DNA of 64,000 nt, from NCBI RefSeq assembly GCF_002368335.1, contig NZ_AP018288.1, positions 4,977,346 to 5,041,345 of the forward strand. Direction: 5' to 3'. Each line of letters starts with the position of its first letter. The first letter of the stretch is position 1. Below, piece after piece: positions 55,061 through 63,984 of the stretch. The notes under the pieces are model-generated. The model did not search any database, was not told the DNA's origin, and was given only the letters and a program-made list of their open reading frames with translations. A program made the position numbers and the translations under genes. Origin of the DNA: Nostoc sp. NIES-4103. Lineage in GTDB: Bacteria > Cyanobacteriota > Cyanobacteriia > Cyanobacteriales > Nostocaceae.

Positions 55061-57274
55061 ATGAGCGTGAATGATACTGCACACTCCAATAATTTCGCTT
55101 GGAATCGGCAAGTATATCACCGTCTGAAACTTGCCCTCAGTCTCGACTTACGACGACAGATATTTTTGGCGGTATGTGATGATTTACACTTAAGGAATCA
55201 AGTAGCGGCTCGTTTGCATTCTACTTTGGCTTATCCAGTTGGACAAGTACTGTATCAACCATCAGATGGACAGGCAACTAGCACTCCAGCCTATCCGCGA
55301 TTGGTGACTTTACGGTTGAATTTAAGCGAGCCTAATCCTATAGTTCAGATCAGTCAATGGTTAGCAAATTATCCACCACCAATTGTTGGGGCATCAAAAG
55401 ATAGTCCTGGGCGACCATTGCCAATACCAGCATTTCAGATTGTAGGTGTAGAACAGCTAACCAAACAACCAGTAGCAGTGCAGCGTTCTTTTTTACACCA
55501 TTTACGCTTAAGCGAGCAGTATTTCTCTAGCCCAGAATCCAACCGATTCCTAGAATCTAGCATACTTTTGTGGGTATCCCGTCCTTGGTTATCTGCCATC
55601 CAGCAATCAGCCCCACAGTTTTGGCGTTGGCGTACTGGTGTGTTTGTGTTTGCCGGAGAACCCACACCAACAGCACAAAATGGAGATTATCCAGAACGTT
55701 TTTCTAGTTCTAGAAGTTTGGATTTAGGGAGTCTTGAGCAATCTATTTTAGAGGAGTCAGTCAGTGAAGCAGAACTTAAAGATGCAGCTACCACAAAACT
55801 AGAGTTTGAGGATGAGTTCAATTTGCCAGTAGAAATACCAGCAAATCAAACAGCTAAAGCACAAGAAACTATACCAACTACCTCAGAATTATTGCAGACT
55901 GGGTTACAACAGCAGGAATATGCTGGTAGTAGATCAAGTGCTAGTAACAACCCATGGCCACCGTTGTCGCATGTTAGTAAGGAGTTAACAGAGCTAGTAA
56001 TAGCAACAATTAATACTAAGATTGCTGAAGAACCAGATGATGACTGGCAACCGCAACAAGTTTTGTGGGAAATTGAGGAATTGCATTCACGGCAAGTCTC
56101 AGCGTCAGCCTTGTCAGCAGCTTATCATCAGTTGGGAAATTTATATCGCCTTCGCATTGAGCAAGGACAGTCAACTTTAGAAAATCTGATGGTGGCAATT
56201 CTTGCTTACCAAGAAGCGATCGCTTACGATGAAGCCTCACCACAATTACCAGATATTTTAAATGATTTAGGTACACTCTACTGGATGTTATACCGTACAC
56301 CACAGGATTCAGAATCAGGACAAACTTATATAGAACAGGGAATTGAATTTTATCAGCTGGCTTTAAAGTCAATTTCACCACAGACCCACGCAGAAACTTA
56401 TGCAAGAATACAAAATAATCTGGGAACAGCTTATGGTGATTTAGCTCGTTTTTCTAATCCAGCAGAGAATTGGCAGCAAGCAGTTTTAGCTTACAGTGAA
56501 GCATTGCGCTATCGTACAGTTGAAATGGACGCTTTAAAGTATGCTGCTTGTCAGAATAATTTAGGTACTGCTTATTGGCATTTAGCACAATACGATCAAC
56601 CGATTGTGCATTTAAAGCAAGCGATCGCATCTTACAATGAAGCCCTAGTTCACTACAACCCCCAACAAGAACCGCTCAAGTATGGCATGATTCAAAATAA
56701 TATCGGCACTGCCTACTGGAATCTTGCCCAATACGAACAACCAGTGCAAAACCTGCGGCTAGCTATTGAAGTCTACCGCGAAGCCCTCAAATATCGCACC
56801 CCAGCCACTGTTCCCAATGCTTGCGCCGCTACACAAAATAATCTTGGTACAGCTTACTGGCATTTAGCTAACTTATCCCAAACAACAAAAGATGTGCGGC
56901 AAAAGTTGCTAGAATTGTGCATTGCTGCTTATGAAGAAGCCATTGCTTTGGCTCATTCTCTGAGCAGTAAAGTTTTAAGTTTTGATTTATTTGCTACTCA
57001 TAATAACTTGGGGCTAGCCCATTATCAGCTAGTAACAGATAATTCTTTTAGTGGCGATCAAGTCATGCGATCGCAACATCTCGAAGCAGCACTAGATAAC
57101 CATTTGCAAGCCTTAAAAGGATTTAGTCAACAACCAGAGGCTTACCAAACAACTTTCACTTACATAGTGAAAACTATTCGGGCTTTCCACAGTGAATTAG
57201 GCATACAAGGACAAAATCTGGCTTTATCCAAAGTACCAGGTCAGTTGTTACCAGAAATTCTGCCAAAATTGTAA
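55061..57274 (+). CDS. TPR-repeat protein
   Basis: 737 residues. The first about 230 residues resemble an ATPase-like domain, without an obvious Walker A, of a kind seen in cyanobacterial TPR proteins (RRQIFLAVCDDLHLRNQVAARLHSTL, FVFAGEP). From about 330 to 680 there are several TPR-like repeats of about 47 residues each carrying QNNLGTAYWHLAQY (NNLGTAYGDLARF, NNIGTAYWNLAQY). Role unknown; the conserved repeats suggest a peptide or protein scaffold. Confidence 0.82.
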   Translation: MSVNDTAHSNNFAWNRQVYHRLKLALSLDLRRQIFLAVCDDLHLRNQVAARLHSTLAYPVGQVLYQPSDGQATSTPAYPRLVTLRLNLSEPNPIVQISQWLANYPPPIVGASKDSPGRPLPIPAFQIVGVEQLTKQPVAVQRSFLHHLRLSEQYFSSPESNRFLESSILLWVSRPWLSAIQQSAPQFWRWRTGVFVFAGEPTPTAQNGDYPERFSSSRSLDLGSLEQSILEESVSEAELKDAATTKLEFEDEFNLPVEIPANQTAKAQETIPTTSELLQTGLQQQEYAGSRSSASNNPWPPLSHVSKELTELVIATINTKIAEEPDDDWQPQQVLWEIEELHSRQVSASALSAAYHQLGNLYRLRIEQGQSTLENLMVAILAYQEAIAYDEASPQLPDILNDLGTLYWMLYRTPQDSESGQTYIEQGIEFYQLALKSISPQTHAETYARIQNNLGTAYGDLARFSNPAENWQQAVLAYSEALRYRTVEMDALKYAACQNNLGTAYWHLAQYDQPIVHLKQAIASYNEALVHYNPQQEPLKYGMIQNNIGTAYWNLAQYEQPVQNLRLAIEVYREALKYRTPATVPNACAATQNNLGTAYWHLANLSQTTKDVRQKLLELCIAAYEEAIALAHSLSSKVLSFDLFATHNNLGLAHYQLVTDNSFSGDQVMRSQHLEAALDNHLQALKGFSQQPEAYQTTFTYIVKTIRAFHSELGIQGQNLALSKVPGQLLPEILPKL

Positions 57275-57481
57275 GTAGTCGTTATGAAATGCATATACCA
57301 AAATTGAGGAACTGCCGAAAGGCTTTGCCGACTCGAACAAACTGCTCGTCACAAACTCAGGACTTACGTATGGGTTACGGAATAACGAACCACAGAGACA
57401 CAGAGGACACGGAGTAATAAAGGTTTGAGAACTTTTTTGCCTAAGTTCTATTTTTGTTTGGCTTCTTGGACTGGATAGTAT

Positions 57482-57745
57482 ATGTGTATGTCAAATTTAG
57501 TCAATACAATAACTATGACTATTAAACTTAAAAAAGGCAACAGAGTTGTCGTCGAATTTCCTTATAGCCCACTTGCTTCTGTAATTAATGTAGCAACTGC
57601 GATCTTACAAAAATACCCAAAAACCCAAACTATCTTGTTTACTTTTGGCAATAGTAAGTTTCAGTTGTTTCATGTAATTGAAAACATACCTACTCTGGAA
57701 ATCATGACACTCTACAAAGACCCTGATCGTCGATACTCAATTTAG
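57482..57745 (+). CDS. Hypothetical protein, small
   Basis: 87 residues, or 76 if the ATG at 57515 (MTIKLKKGNRVVVEFPYS) is used, which fits better. No family recognised; compact alpha/beta pattern. Confidence 0.5.
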   Translation: MCMSNLVNTITMTIKLKKGNRVVVEFPYSPLASVINVATAILQKYPKTQTILFTFGNSKFQLFHVIENIPTLEIMTLYKDPDRRYSI

Positions 57746-57752
57746 TATAATT

Positions 57753-57771
57753 GCCCGCTACTATGGCGGGC
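57753..57771. terminator. GC hairpin between convergent genes
   Basis: GCCCGC (57753-57758) pairs with GCGGGC (57766-57771) around a TACTATG loop, between convergent genes. No T-run, so it is a weak candidate. Confidence 0.4.
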
Positions 57772-57848
57772 ATATCTATTCTGCGGCTTCGTAAAGAAAG
57801 AGCATTGAAACAGTTGCGATGGCATCTCGCAACTGCACTCAACTAACA

Positions 57849-58715
57849 CTACTCTCCCCATTCTTTAATTACAGAAAATAGGGATGAGTAATCATCATTA
57901 GCAAATGACATTTTCATGGCTGAGTGCAAAATTTGGCGCACAGCTTCAATACTGCTGAGATCCAAACCCAAAGATTTCGCTTCAGAGATAAACAAATCTG
58001 TATCTTTTAGCAAGTGTTTTGTGGGGAAATTAGGATTAGCATAATTGCCATCCAACATCCGTTGCAGCTTTTTGTCAAAGGTAGGTGCGTACAATGAACT
58101 TTCACGCAAGATTTGCATAAATAAATCCACATCTACCCCCTGACGCTCGATAAAAGCTAGACTCAGGGCAAAGCTAGTTGTTAGGGAAGCAATTAGTTGA
58201 TTTAGTGCCAACTTCAGCGCCGCCGCAGCCCCCACAGGCCCTACAAGCAAAGGTTCTGGGCCGAAATTTTGTAGTAACTGTAAATGGTTTTGATATTGCT
58301 TTGGTTCAGCACCCACCATCACAATCAGCTTGCCATTTTTTGCTTCTGGAATGCTACCCAGCACGGGCGCTTCTAAATATTGACCCCCACCCCCAACCAC
58401 TGAATCTCTAATCTCTTGGCTTTCTGTGGGGGTAATTGTCCCCATCTGAATTATGGTGCGTCCTTCTAGAGTTCGCCAAGAAGTGTCTGAAAGCAACACA
58501 TGATAAATGGCCGCGGCATTTGTGAGCATGAGAATAATGCACTCAGCCTCACGAATTGCATAGCGGGGATGTGTGACGATTTGGGCGCCAGCTGCTTGTA
58601 GGGGTGCTAATTTTTCTGGGGTACGATTATAGGCAACTACCTCTATATTTGCTGCTAATAATCTTTGAGCCATTGGTAGTCCCATCAGTCCAGTTCCCAG
58701 AAATGCCACCTTCAT
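57849..58715 (-). CDS. NAD(P)-dependent beta-hydroxyacid dehydrogenase family
   Basis: 288 residues. N-terminal VAFLGTGLMGLPMAQRLLAANIEVVAYNRTPEK is the 6-phosphogluconate/3-hydroxyisobutyrate dehydrogenase NAD(P) fold; LEAPVLGSIPEAKNGKLIVMVGA and the Lys-containing stretch GAAAALKLALNQLIASL give the conserved substrate and catalytic elements. Substrate unknown; members include 3-hydroxyisobutyrate, tartronate-semialdehyde and glyoxylate reductases. Confidence 0.9.
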   Translation of the reverse strand: MKVAFLGTGLMGLPMAQRLLAANIEVVAYNRTPEKLAPLQAAGAQIVTHPRYAIREAECIILMLTNAAAIYHVLLSDTSWRTLEGRTIIQMGTITPTESQEIRDSVVGGGGQYLEAPVLGSIPEAKNGKLIVMVGAEPKQYQNHLQLLQNFGPEPLLVGPVGAAAALKLALNQLIASLTTSFALSLAFIERQGVDVDLFMQILRESSLYAPTFDKKLQRMLDGNYANPNFPTKHLLKDTDLFISEAKSLGLDLSSIEAVRQILHSAMKMSFANDDYSSLFSVIKEWGE

Positions 58716-58848
58716 TGTTCACGTTCCTTTAGTAAGCGCGATCGCGTTTTTATCGTTTAATTGTCAGTTGCTAGGGAGCAGTTATTTAAGATTAAATCTC
58801 AACGTCCCTACTCCCTACTTTCTAGTTCCTACTCCCTAACTCTACAGT

Positions 58849-58944
58849 TCAGCCACCTGCGGCAAAAGTCACCATAATTAGAACTGAAAGTAAGATACCA
58901 GGAGTAAGTAATGTCACTAGTAAAAATAGCTCATGAGCATTCAT
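58849..58944 (-). CDS. 31-residue single-helix membrane protein (candidate)
   Basis: Read from an ATG at 58944: MNAHELFLLVTLLTPGILLS, then VLIMVTFAAGG, stop. One membrane helix covers most of it. GAAGG lies 8 bases upstream of the start. It is in the style of the very small subunits of photosynthetic complexes, but does not match PetL, PetN, PsaM, PsbT, PsbM or Psb30 as I know them. Confidence 0.55.
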   Translation of the reverse strand: MNAHELFLLVTLLTPGILLSVLIMVTFAAGG

Positions 58945-59053
58945 AATTATTACCTTCGTACTATTTTTGTCTTGATAGTAATCAATGTAATGCTAGTCCA
59001 TATCAGACCGATACAGGATTCTTAAAGAGAGTTTTAACTTTTGAGATTTCCCT

Positions 59054-60289
59054 TTACTCTCCTACAGTTAATCCTTTGAGCGATTGAGATTTTTCTTTCT
59101 CGTTGAGTCCTTTACTTTGAATTAAGACTCCAAAGCCGCCTAGTCCTGTAGGGTCTAACAGCTGGTGTAGTGCTGAGCGCCGTTGCAGCAGTTGTGAGAT
59201 GGGTATTTCTTGATGAGAAAGGGCAGCAATGCGACTTCCCAAACCCAATGCCATCAGAAATACACCTTGCTGCGTAAAACCAACTTTGTCTAAACCACAA
59301 CGCTTACCCCATTGTTCCAAAGCAGTAAAGTCAACATGGGCTGTGATATCTTGATACCCGATATTGATATAAGGGTTGTCGTGGTAGCGATGTTGATAGT
59401 AGCACTGTAGCGTTCCTTGCGATCGCCTGGGATTATAATAACGGTTGGCAGGGTAGCCATAATCAATTGTTAACACATACCCCCGCTGCAAGCGGTCTGC
59501 TACTATACTCAACCAGTCAACAGCAGCTAAATTAATTTCGCTGCGATAACCATCTGCATAAGCACTTTGAGTCAAATCAATTTCGACTATATTGAAATAT
59601 TCTACCAGTTGTGGCGTGGAAGGTTCCCCTATTAATTCTACAAACAGTGGAGAGAAAGGGGAATTAGCAGAAGCAGGCAAAGAAATTACTCCCTCATCCC
59701 CCTCATCCCCCTCATCTCCCTTATCTCCCCTCGTTGTCACATAAATTTCTCGCAGTTCCCCTCTCTCTAATACGAACTGATGCACTGGTAAGGCATCAAC
59801 TAATTCATTGGAAAAAAAGCAACCTGTAATTTCGTTGCTGGGAATCTCCTCTAGACTACACCAGCGCACAGGAAAGTCCTGCAAGCGTTGCTGCTGTTCT
59901 TGTTTTAATGCTGGGGATTTTTCCACAATCACATATTCCAGCGCGGCAAAAAAATCTGGGTGGTGCTGCTGATGATAGTTGAGGATATGCAGTGCTAATA
60001 GTCCTTGGCCTGCTCCCATTTCTACTAGAGAAAAATAGCTAGGTTGCCCTAAAATGTCCCACATCTGGACAAATTGTTCTGCCAGTAATTCGCCGAAGTC
60101 AGCACCGAGATTGGAAGAGGTGAAAAAATCACTGTCTTTAAATCCAATTTTGACTGCATTGCTGGAATAATAACCATGTTCTGGGTGATATAACACCATG
60201 TCCATATATTCGGCAAAAGTAATTCGCGCCTTGGGACTAGCAGCAATACGATGGGCTATGGCTGTACACAGCGCTGGATTAGAGTCCAT
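59054..60289 (-). CDS. MidA/NDUFAF7-family SAM-dependent methyltransferase
   Basis: 411 residues. ITFAEYMDMVLYHPEHGYYSSN, then LLAEQFVQMWDILG, SLVEMGAGQGLLALHIL (SAM loop), GCFFSNELVDALPVHQFVLE and VLTIDYGYPA mark the DUF185/MidA family. In animals NDUFAF7 dimethylates an Arg of the NDUFS2 subunit of complex I. The homologue of that substrate, ndhH, lies only about 1.3 kb upstream on the same strand (see findings). Residues about 184-205 are an in-frame repeat (GDKGDEGDEGDEG). Confidence 0.9.
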   Translation of the reverse strand: MDSNPALCTAIAHRIAASPKARITFAEYMDMVLYHPEHGYYSSNAVKIGFKDSDFFTSSNLGADFGELLAEQFVQMWDILGQPSYFSLVEMGAGQGLLALHILNYHQQHHPDFFAALEYVIVEKSPALKQEQQQRLQDFPVRWCSLEEIPSNEITGCFFSNELVDALPVHQFVLERGELREIYVTTRGDKGDEGDEGDEGVISLPASANSPFSPLFVELIGEPSTPQLVEYFNIVEIDLTQSAYADGYRSEINLAAVDWLSIVADRLQRGYVLTIDYGYPANRYYNPRRSQGTLQCYYQHRYHDNPYINIGYQDITAHVDFTALEQWGKRCGLDKVGFTQQGVFLMALGLGSRIAALSHQEIPISQLLQRRSALHQLLDPTGLGGFGVLIQSKGLNEKEKSQSLKGLTVGE

Positions 60290-60538
60290 AAGAAAGTTAG
60301 GAGTTAGAAGTGAAGAGTTAGGAGTTATGAATTATAAGTTATCAATCTATTTAACTCCTGGCTTAACCGGACTGTATTTATGAAGCGATCGCTGGGGTGT
60401 GGATTTATATAGAGCGTTTTGAGTTATTTACTATTAGGATGTAAATTCTATAGCAACAATTATGATGTTTGCAAATGGTATGAAATTTGGGAGTGTCAAA
60501 TAGTTAGATGAGCTTTTGGGTAGTCTATTTACCCTTAA

Positions 60539-61078
60539 CTAACTCTCTCGGATGTTACTGTCTGTTGCTAGAGTTTTTGCTGCTGTTTGTATTAGTTCTA
60601 TATCTAATGGCGACCAAGAGCGAGGTTGTTGACATTGATGAGCTGCTAACAATCCCCACAATCCTCTAGGCACCAAAATTGGTGCTACCAAGTTGGCGCG
60701 GACTTGGATGCTGCAAAGAAAATCTCGGTGGCAAGACTGGATTGGTTCTGATTCAATATCAGCGATCGCTCTGACTCGCCCAGCTAAATACATAGCAGCA
60801 TAATGGTCATTAAAACAATTATCTGCTCCTATTGAACCTAATATGGAAAATTTATTATTAATTAAGGATTCAAAAGTTACTTGCCCGTGCCACTGCCAAT
60901 AGAAGTAATACAAAACCACGCGATCGACCTGAAGTGATTCTCTAAGTTGATCCGTCGTTTGTTGGATTAATGCATTTCGATGCGTTGTTCTCACAAGGCG
61001 GTTAAGCACTCTTTGCAAACCCTGTTCAGTATGCTCATTTGGACTTGGGTCAGACTCCGATTGAGAATGAATTTGCAC
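60539..61078 (-). CDS. Stand-alone GAF protein with cyanobacteriochrome (DXCF) features
   Basis: 179 residues, a single GAF domain with no output domain. It has the chromophore Cys-His pair (Cys116-His117 in IQSCHRDFL) and GADNCF (Asp86, Cys88), the DXCF second-cysteine motif, in the same relative positions as blue/green cyanobacteriochromes such as TePixJ. Surrounding marks such as RVRAIADIES, IQVRANLVAPILVPRGLWGLLAAHQC are typical of phytochrome-related bilin GAFs. A DXCF protein would attach phycocyanobilin or phycoviolobilin through two thioethers. It could be a light-sensing adaptor that works by protein contact. Confidence 0.85.
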   Translation of the reverse strand: MQIHSQSESDPSPNEHTEQGLQRVLNRLVRTTHRNALIQQTTDQLRESLQVDRVVLYYFYWQWHGQVTFESLINNKFSILGSIGADNCFNDHYAAMYLAGRVRAIADIESEPIQSCHRDFLCSIQVRANLVAPILVPRGLWGLLAAHQCQQPRSWSPLDIELIQTAAKTLATDSNIRES

Positions 61079-61573
61079 AGTTCTACAATTATGGCTAAGT
61101 AAACACCGTCAGATTTATCTAGTAATTTATCAGACTTACCATCAAAAATCTTGTTATATGAGAGACAGTAACTAAGATTACCATAGAATAAAATTTTGAT
61201 TGAAATCCTCAAGCCAGTAGCTGAGTGCAATTAAGTATAAAGTATAGTCATGTTTCGTCCGGGAGCGTTAAGCCACCAGTACAAGAGTAAAAGCTTTACT
61301 ACAAACTTTGATTTATTTACCTTTACCTACTGAATTTAAAATGCCAAATTTTCAGTTGCAAACTCTAGTTTGTATGCAGAATTCATCATAAAAAATTAAA
61401 AATTAACATTTGTTTTAATTTTTTAGTTCTAAAGAGAGTATGAAGGATAAAGGATGTTCTGAGAAACTGTGTCTATTCGCTGCCAAGCCTTTTCGTAGCC
61501 CCGGTAGGCTAGGATAAGCCCAAAGATAAAAAATTACAGTCACTTTATCCTTTATCCTTCATCCTTCAGTTGA
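61079..61573. other. Gene-free stretch between ndhH and the GAF gene
   Basis: A/T-rich. It contains ATGAAGGATAAAGGAT (about 61440) and its inverted counterpart about 61550-61566. No gene is seen, so the GAF gene probably has its own promoter here. Confidence 0.55.
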
Positions 61574-62758
61574 CTATCTGTCTACAGATCCCATAATCAC
61601 GTCGATACTGCCGAGAATCACGACAATATCTGCAACTTTCATGCCCCGCAATAAAGTAGGGAGAATCTGGAGGTTGTTAAAATCTGCTGGGCGAATCTTC
61701 CACCGCCAAGGGAAGACGTTATCATCACCAACCAGATAAATTCCTAGTTCACCTTTACCGCTTTCCACACGGGAATAAATTTCACCTTTGGGAATCTTAA
61801 AGGTGGGGGAAACCTTCTTACCAATGTACTGATAATCAAAAGCATCCCACTCTGATTTTTTCCCAGCGGCTAAGCGCTTAGCTTCCAGGTTTTCGTAGGG
61901 GCCTCCGGGTAGTCCTTTGATAGCTTGGCGAATAATCTTCACAGATTCGCGCATTTCCCGCATCCGTACAACGTAACGGGCAAAGCAATCACCGGCGGTT
62001 TCCCATTGCACTTCCCAGTCGAAATCGTCGTAGCACTCGTAATGATCAACTTTCCGTAAATCCCACTTCACGCCAGAAGCACGTAACATCGGGCCAGACA
62101 GCCCCCAGTTCAGCGCTTCTTCACGGGTAATAGTGCCAATACCTTCAACACGACGGCGGAAAATGGGGTTATTGGTAACCAAGCGTTCGTATTCGTCAAT
62201 TTTAGGCAATAAGTAGTCGCAGAATTCCAAGCACTTATCTACCCAACCATAGGGCAAATCAGCCGCAACGCCACCAACCCGGAAGTAGTTGTTGTTCACC
62301 ATGCGGTAACCTGTAGCGGCTTCCCACAAATCGTAAATCATCTCCCGTTCTCGGAACTGGTAGAAGAAGGGAGTTTGGGCACCTACGTCAGCGAGGAATG
62401 GGCCGAACCACAGCAAGTGGTTAGCAATGCGGTTCAATTCCAGCATGATGACGCGAATGTAGCTGGCGCGTTTGGGGACAGCGACACCTGCCAATTTTTC
62501 TGGCGCGTTGACAGTGACGGCTTCGTTGAACATTCCCGCCGCATAGTCCCACCGACTGACGTAGGGGACGTACATGACATTAGTACGGTTCTCGGCTATT
62601 TTTTCCATTCCTCGGTGCAAATAGCCAATTACCGGTTCACAATCAATGACATCTTCGCCATCCAAAGTAACAATTAGCCGCAGAACCCCGTGCATGGAGG
62701 GATGGTGAGGCCCCATATTCAGCACCATAGGTTCAGTGCGGGTTTCTATTCTTGCCAT
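61574..62758 (-). CDS. ndhH: NAD(P)H-quinone oxidoreductase subunit H (NDH-1)
   Basis: 394 residues. The full-length subunit H (49 kDa equivalent) with NMGPHHPSMHGVLRLIVTLDGE, GYLHRGMEKIAENRTNVMYVPYVSRWDY, GGVAADLPYGW, YESVKIIRQA-like and ending VVILGSIDVIMGSVDR. It forms the quinone pocket of thylakoid NDH-1 with NdhK, for respiration and cyclic electron flow. Arg49 (in LHRGM) is the counterpart of the Arg methylated in human NDUFS2. Not next to other ndh genes here. Confidence 0.98.
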   Translation of the reverse strand: MARIETRTEPMVLNMGPHHPSMHGVLRLIVTLDGEDVIDCEPVIGYLHRGMEKIAENRTNVMYVPYVSRWDYAAGMFNEAVTVNAPEKLAGVAVPKRASYIRVIMLELNRIANHLLWFGPFLADVGAQTPFFYQFREREMIYDLWEAATGYRMVNNNYFRVGGVAADLPYGWVDKCLEFCDYLLPKIDEYERLVTNNPIFRRRVEGIGTITREEALNWGLSGPMLRASGVKWDLRKVDHYECYDDFDWEVQWETAGDCFARYVVRMREMRESVKIIRQAIKGLPGGPYENLEAKRLAAGKKSEWDAFDYQYIGKKVSPTFKIPKGEIYSRVESGKGELGIYLVGDDNVFPWRWKIRPADFNNLQILPTLLRGMKVADIVVILGSIDVIMGSVDR

Positions 62759-63084
62759 AAATTCCGTGTTCTCCTATGAAAATTTCGACTTGAACAGCGT
62801 AGATGCCAACCAGACCCGATTTATCGTGTCTGCCAAAATTAAAGGTGTAAGAGCAATATATTTATAGAAGCCCCCTAAAGGTGTCTATATGTATTGCCCA
62901 TACAGGATTAGGTTGGAGATGGGGTGGCAGCGAAGGGATTTGATGTTGCATTTTGTTTCACTTCTTCAATTATTATATGGAAGCTCGATATGCAAGGAAT
63001 TGAGGCGTAGGAATTTTTTCATTTACGCCTAGTCTCCCAAGCTGTCCCAATCCCCTATTCCCTATTCCCTATTCCCTTTTACGG
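62759..63084. other. Divergent spacer between ndhH and rsmH
   Basis: Presumed promoters for both genes. CCCTATTCCCTATTCCCTATTCCC lies just upstream of rsmH (63056-63080). No other feature. Confidence 0.55.
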
Positions 63085-63984
63085 ATGACACCAGATTCAC
63101 AAACACCGTTAGATTTAGAAACCGTGACCTTTTCCCATATTCCTGTCTTGAGTCGAGAGGTGATTGAAGGTCTAGCGGTACGTCCTGGCGGTCATTATTT
63201 GGATGCGACGGTAGGCGGTGGTGGTCACAGTCGCCTCATATTAGAAGCTGCTGCGGATGTGCGACTAACAGCGGTTGACCAAGATGAGGATGCTTTAGCG
63301 GCGGCGCAGAAAAACTTAGTTGAGTCTGGCGATCGCATACAATTTATCCTCAGCAATTTTGCTGCTTACAAGTTTACTCCTAACACTTTCGACGGTATCC
63401 TCGCCGATTTAGGGGTAAGTTCTTACCATCTAGACCAGCCAGAACGGGGTTTTAGCTTTCGCCACACAGCCAGTTTGGATATGCGAATGGATAAGCGACA
63501 ACCGCTAACCGCAGCTGATGTGATTAATGAATGGGATGAAGCGGAATTAGCAGACATTTTCTTTAAATATGGTGAAGAAAGGTTATCAAGACGCATTGCT
63601 AGACGCATCGTCGAAAAACGCCCGTTGCACACGACTACAGAATTAGCCGAAGCGATCGCTACTTGTGTTCCTCCGAAATACCGTTATGGTAGGATTCATC
63701 CTGCTACACGTGTTTTCCAAGCCCTGCGAATTGTCGTCAATGATGAGTTAAAGTCTTTAGAAACCTTCTTAGAACAAGCACCAAAGGCTTTAGTTCCAGG
63801 CGGCAGAATTGCAATTATCAGTTTTCACAGCTTGGAAGACCGCCTAGTTAAACATGGTTTACGCAATTCACCTTTGTTGCATGTCTTGACAAAAAAACCG
63901 ATTACTGCTGGGGAAGAGGAAATTGCAAATAACCCGCGATCGCGTTCTGCTAAGCTGAGGATAGCGCAGAGGAGGGAAGAGTAA
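63085..63984 (+). CDS. rsmH: 16S rRNA m4C1402 methyltransferase RsmH
   Basis: 299 residues. HIPVLSREVIEGL, GGHYLDATVGGGGHSRLIL, VDQDEDAL, GILADLGVSSYHLD and RIAIISFHSLEDRLVK are the signature set of RsmH/MraW. It N4-methylates C1402 of 16S rRNA. Full length. Close to the window's end. Confidence 0.97.
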   Translation: MTPDSQTPLDLETVTFSHIPVLSREVIEGLAVRPGGHYLDATVGGGGHSRLILEAAADVRLTAVDQDEDALAAAQKNLVESGDRIQFILSNFAAYKFTPNTFDGILADLGVSSYHLDQPERGFSFRHTASLDMRMDKRQPLTAADVINEWDEAELADIFFKYGEERLSRRIARRIVEKRPLHTTTELAEAIATCVPPKYRYGRIHPATRVFQALRIVVNDELKSLETFLEQAPKALVPGGRIAIISFHSLEDRLVKHGLRNSPLLHVLTKKPITAGEEEIANNPRSRSAKLRIAQRREE

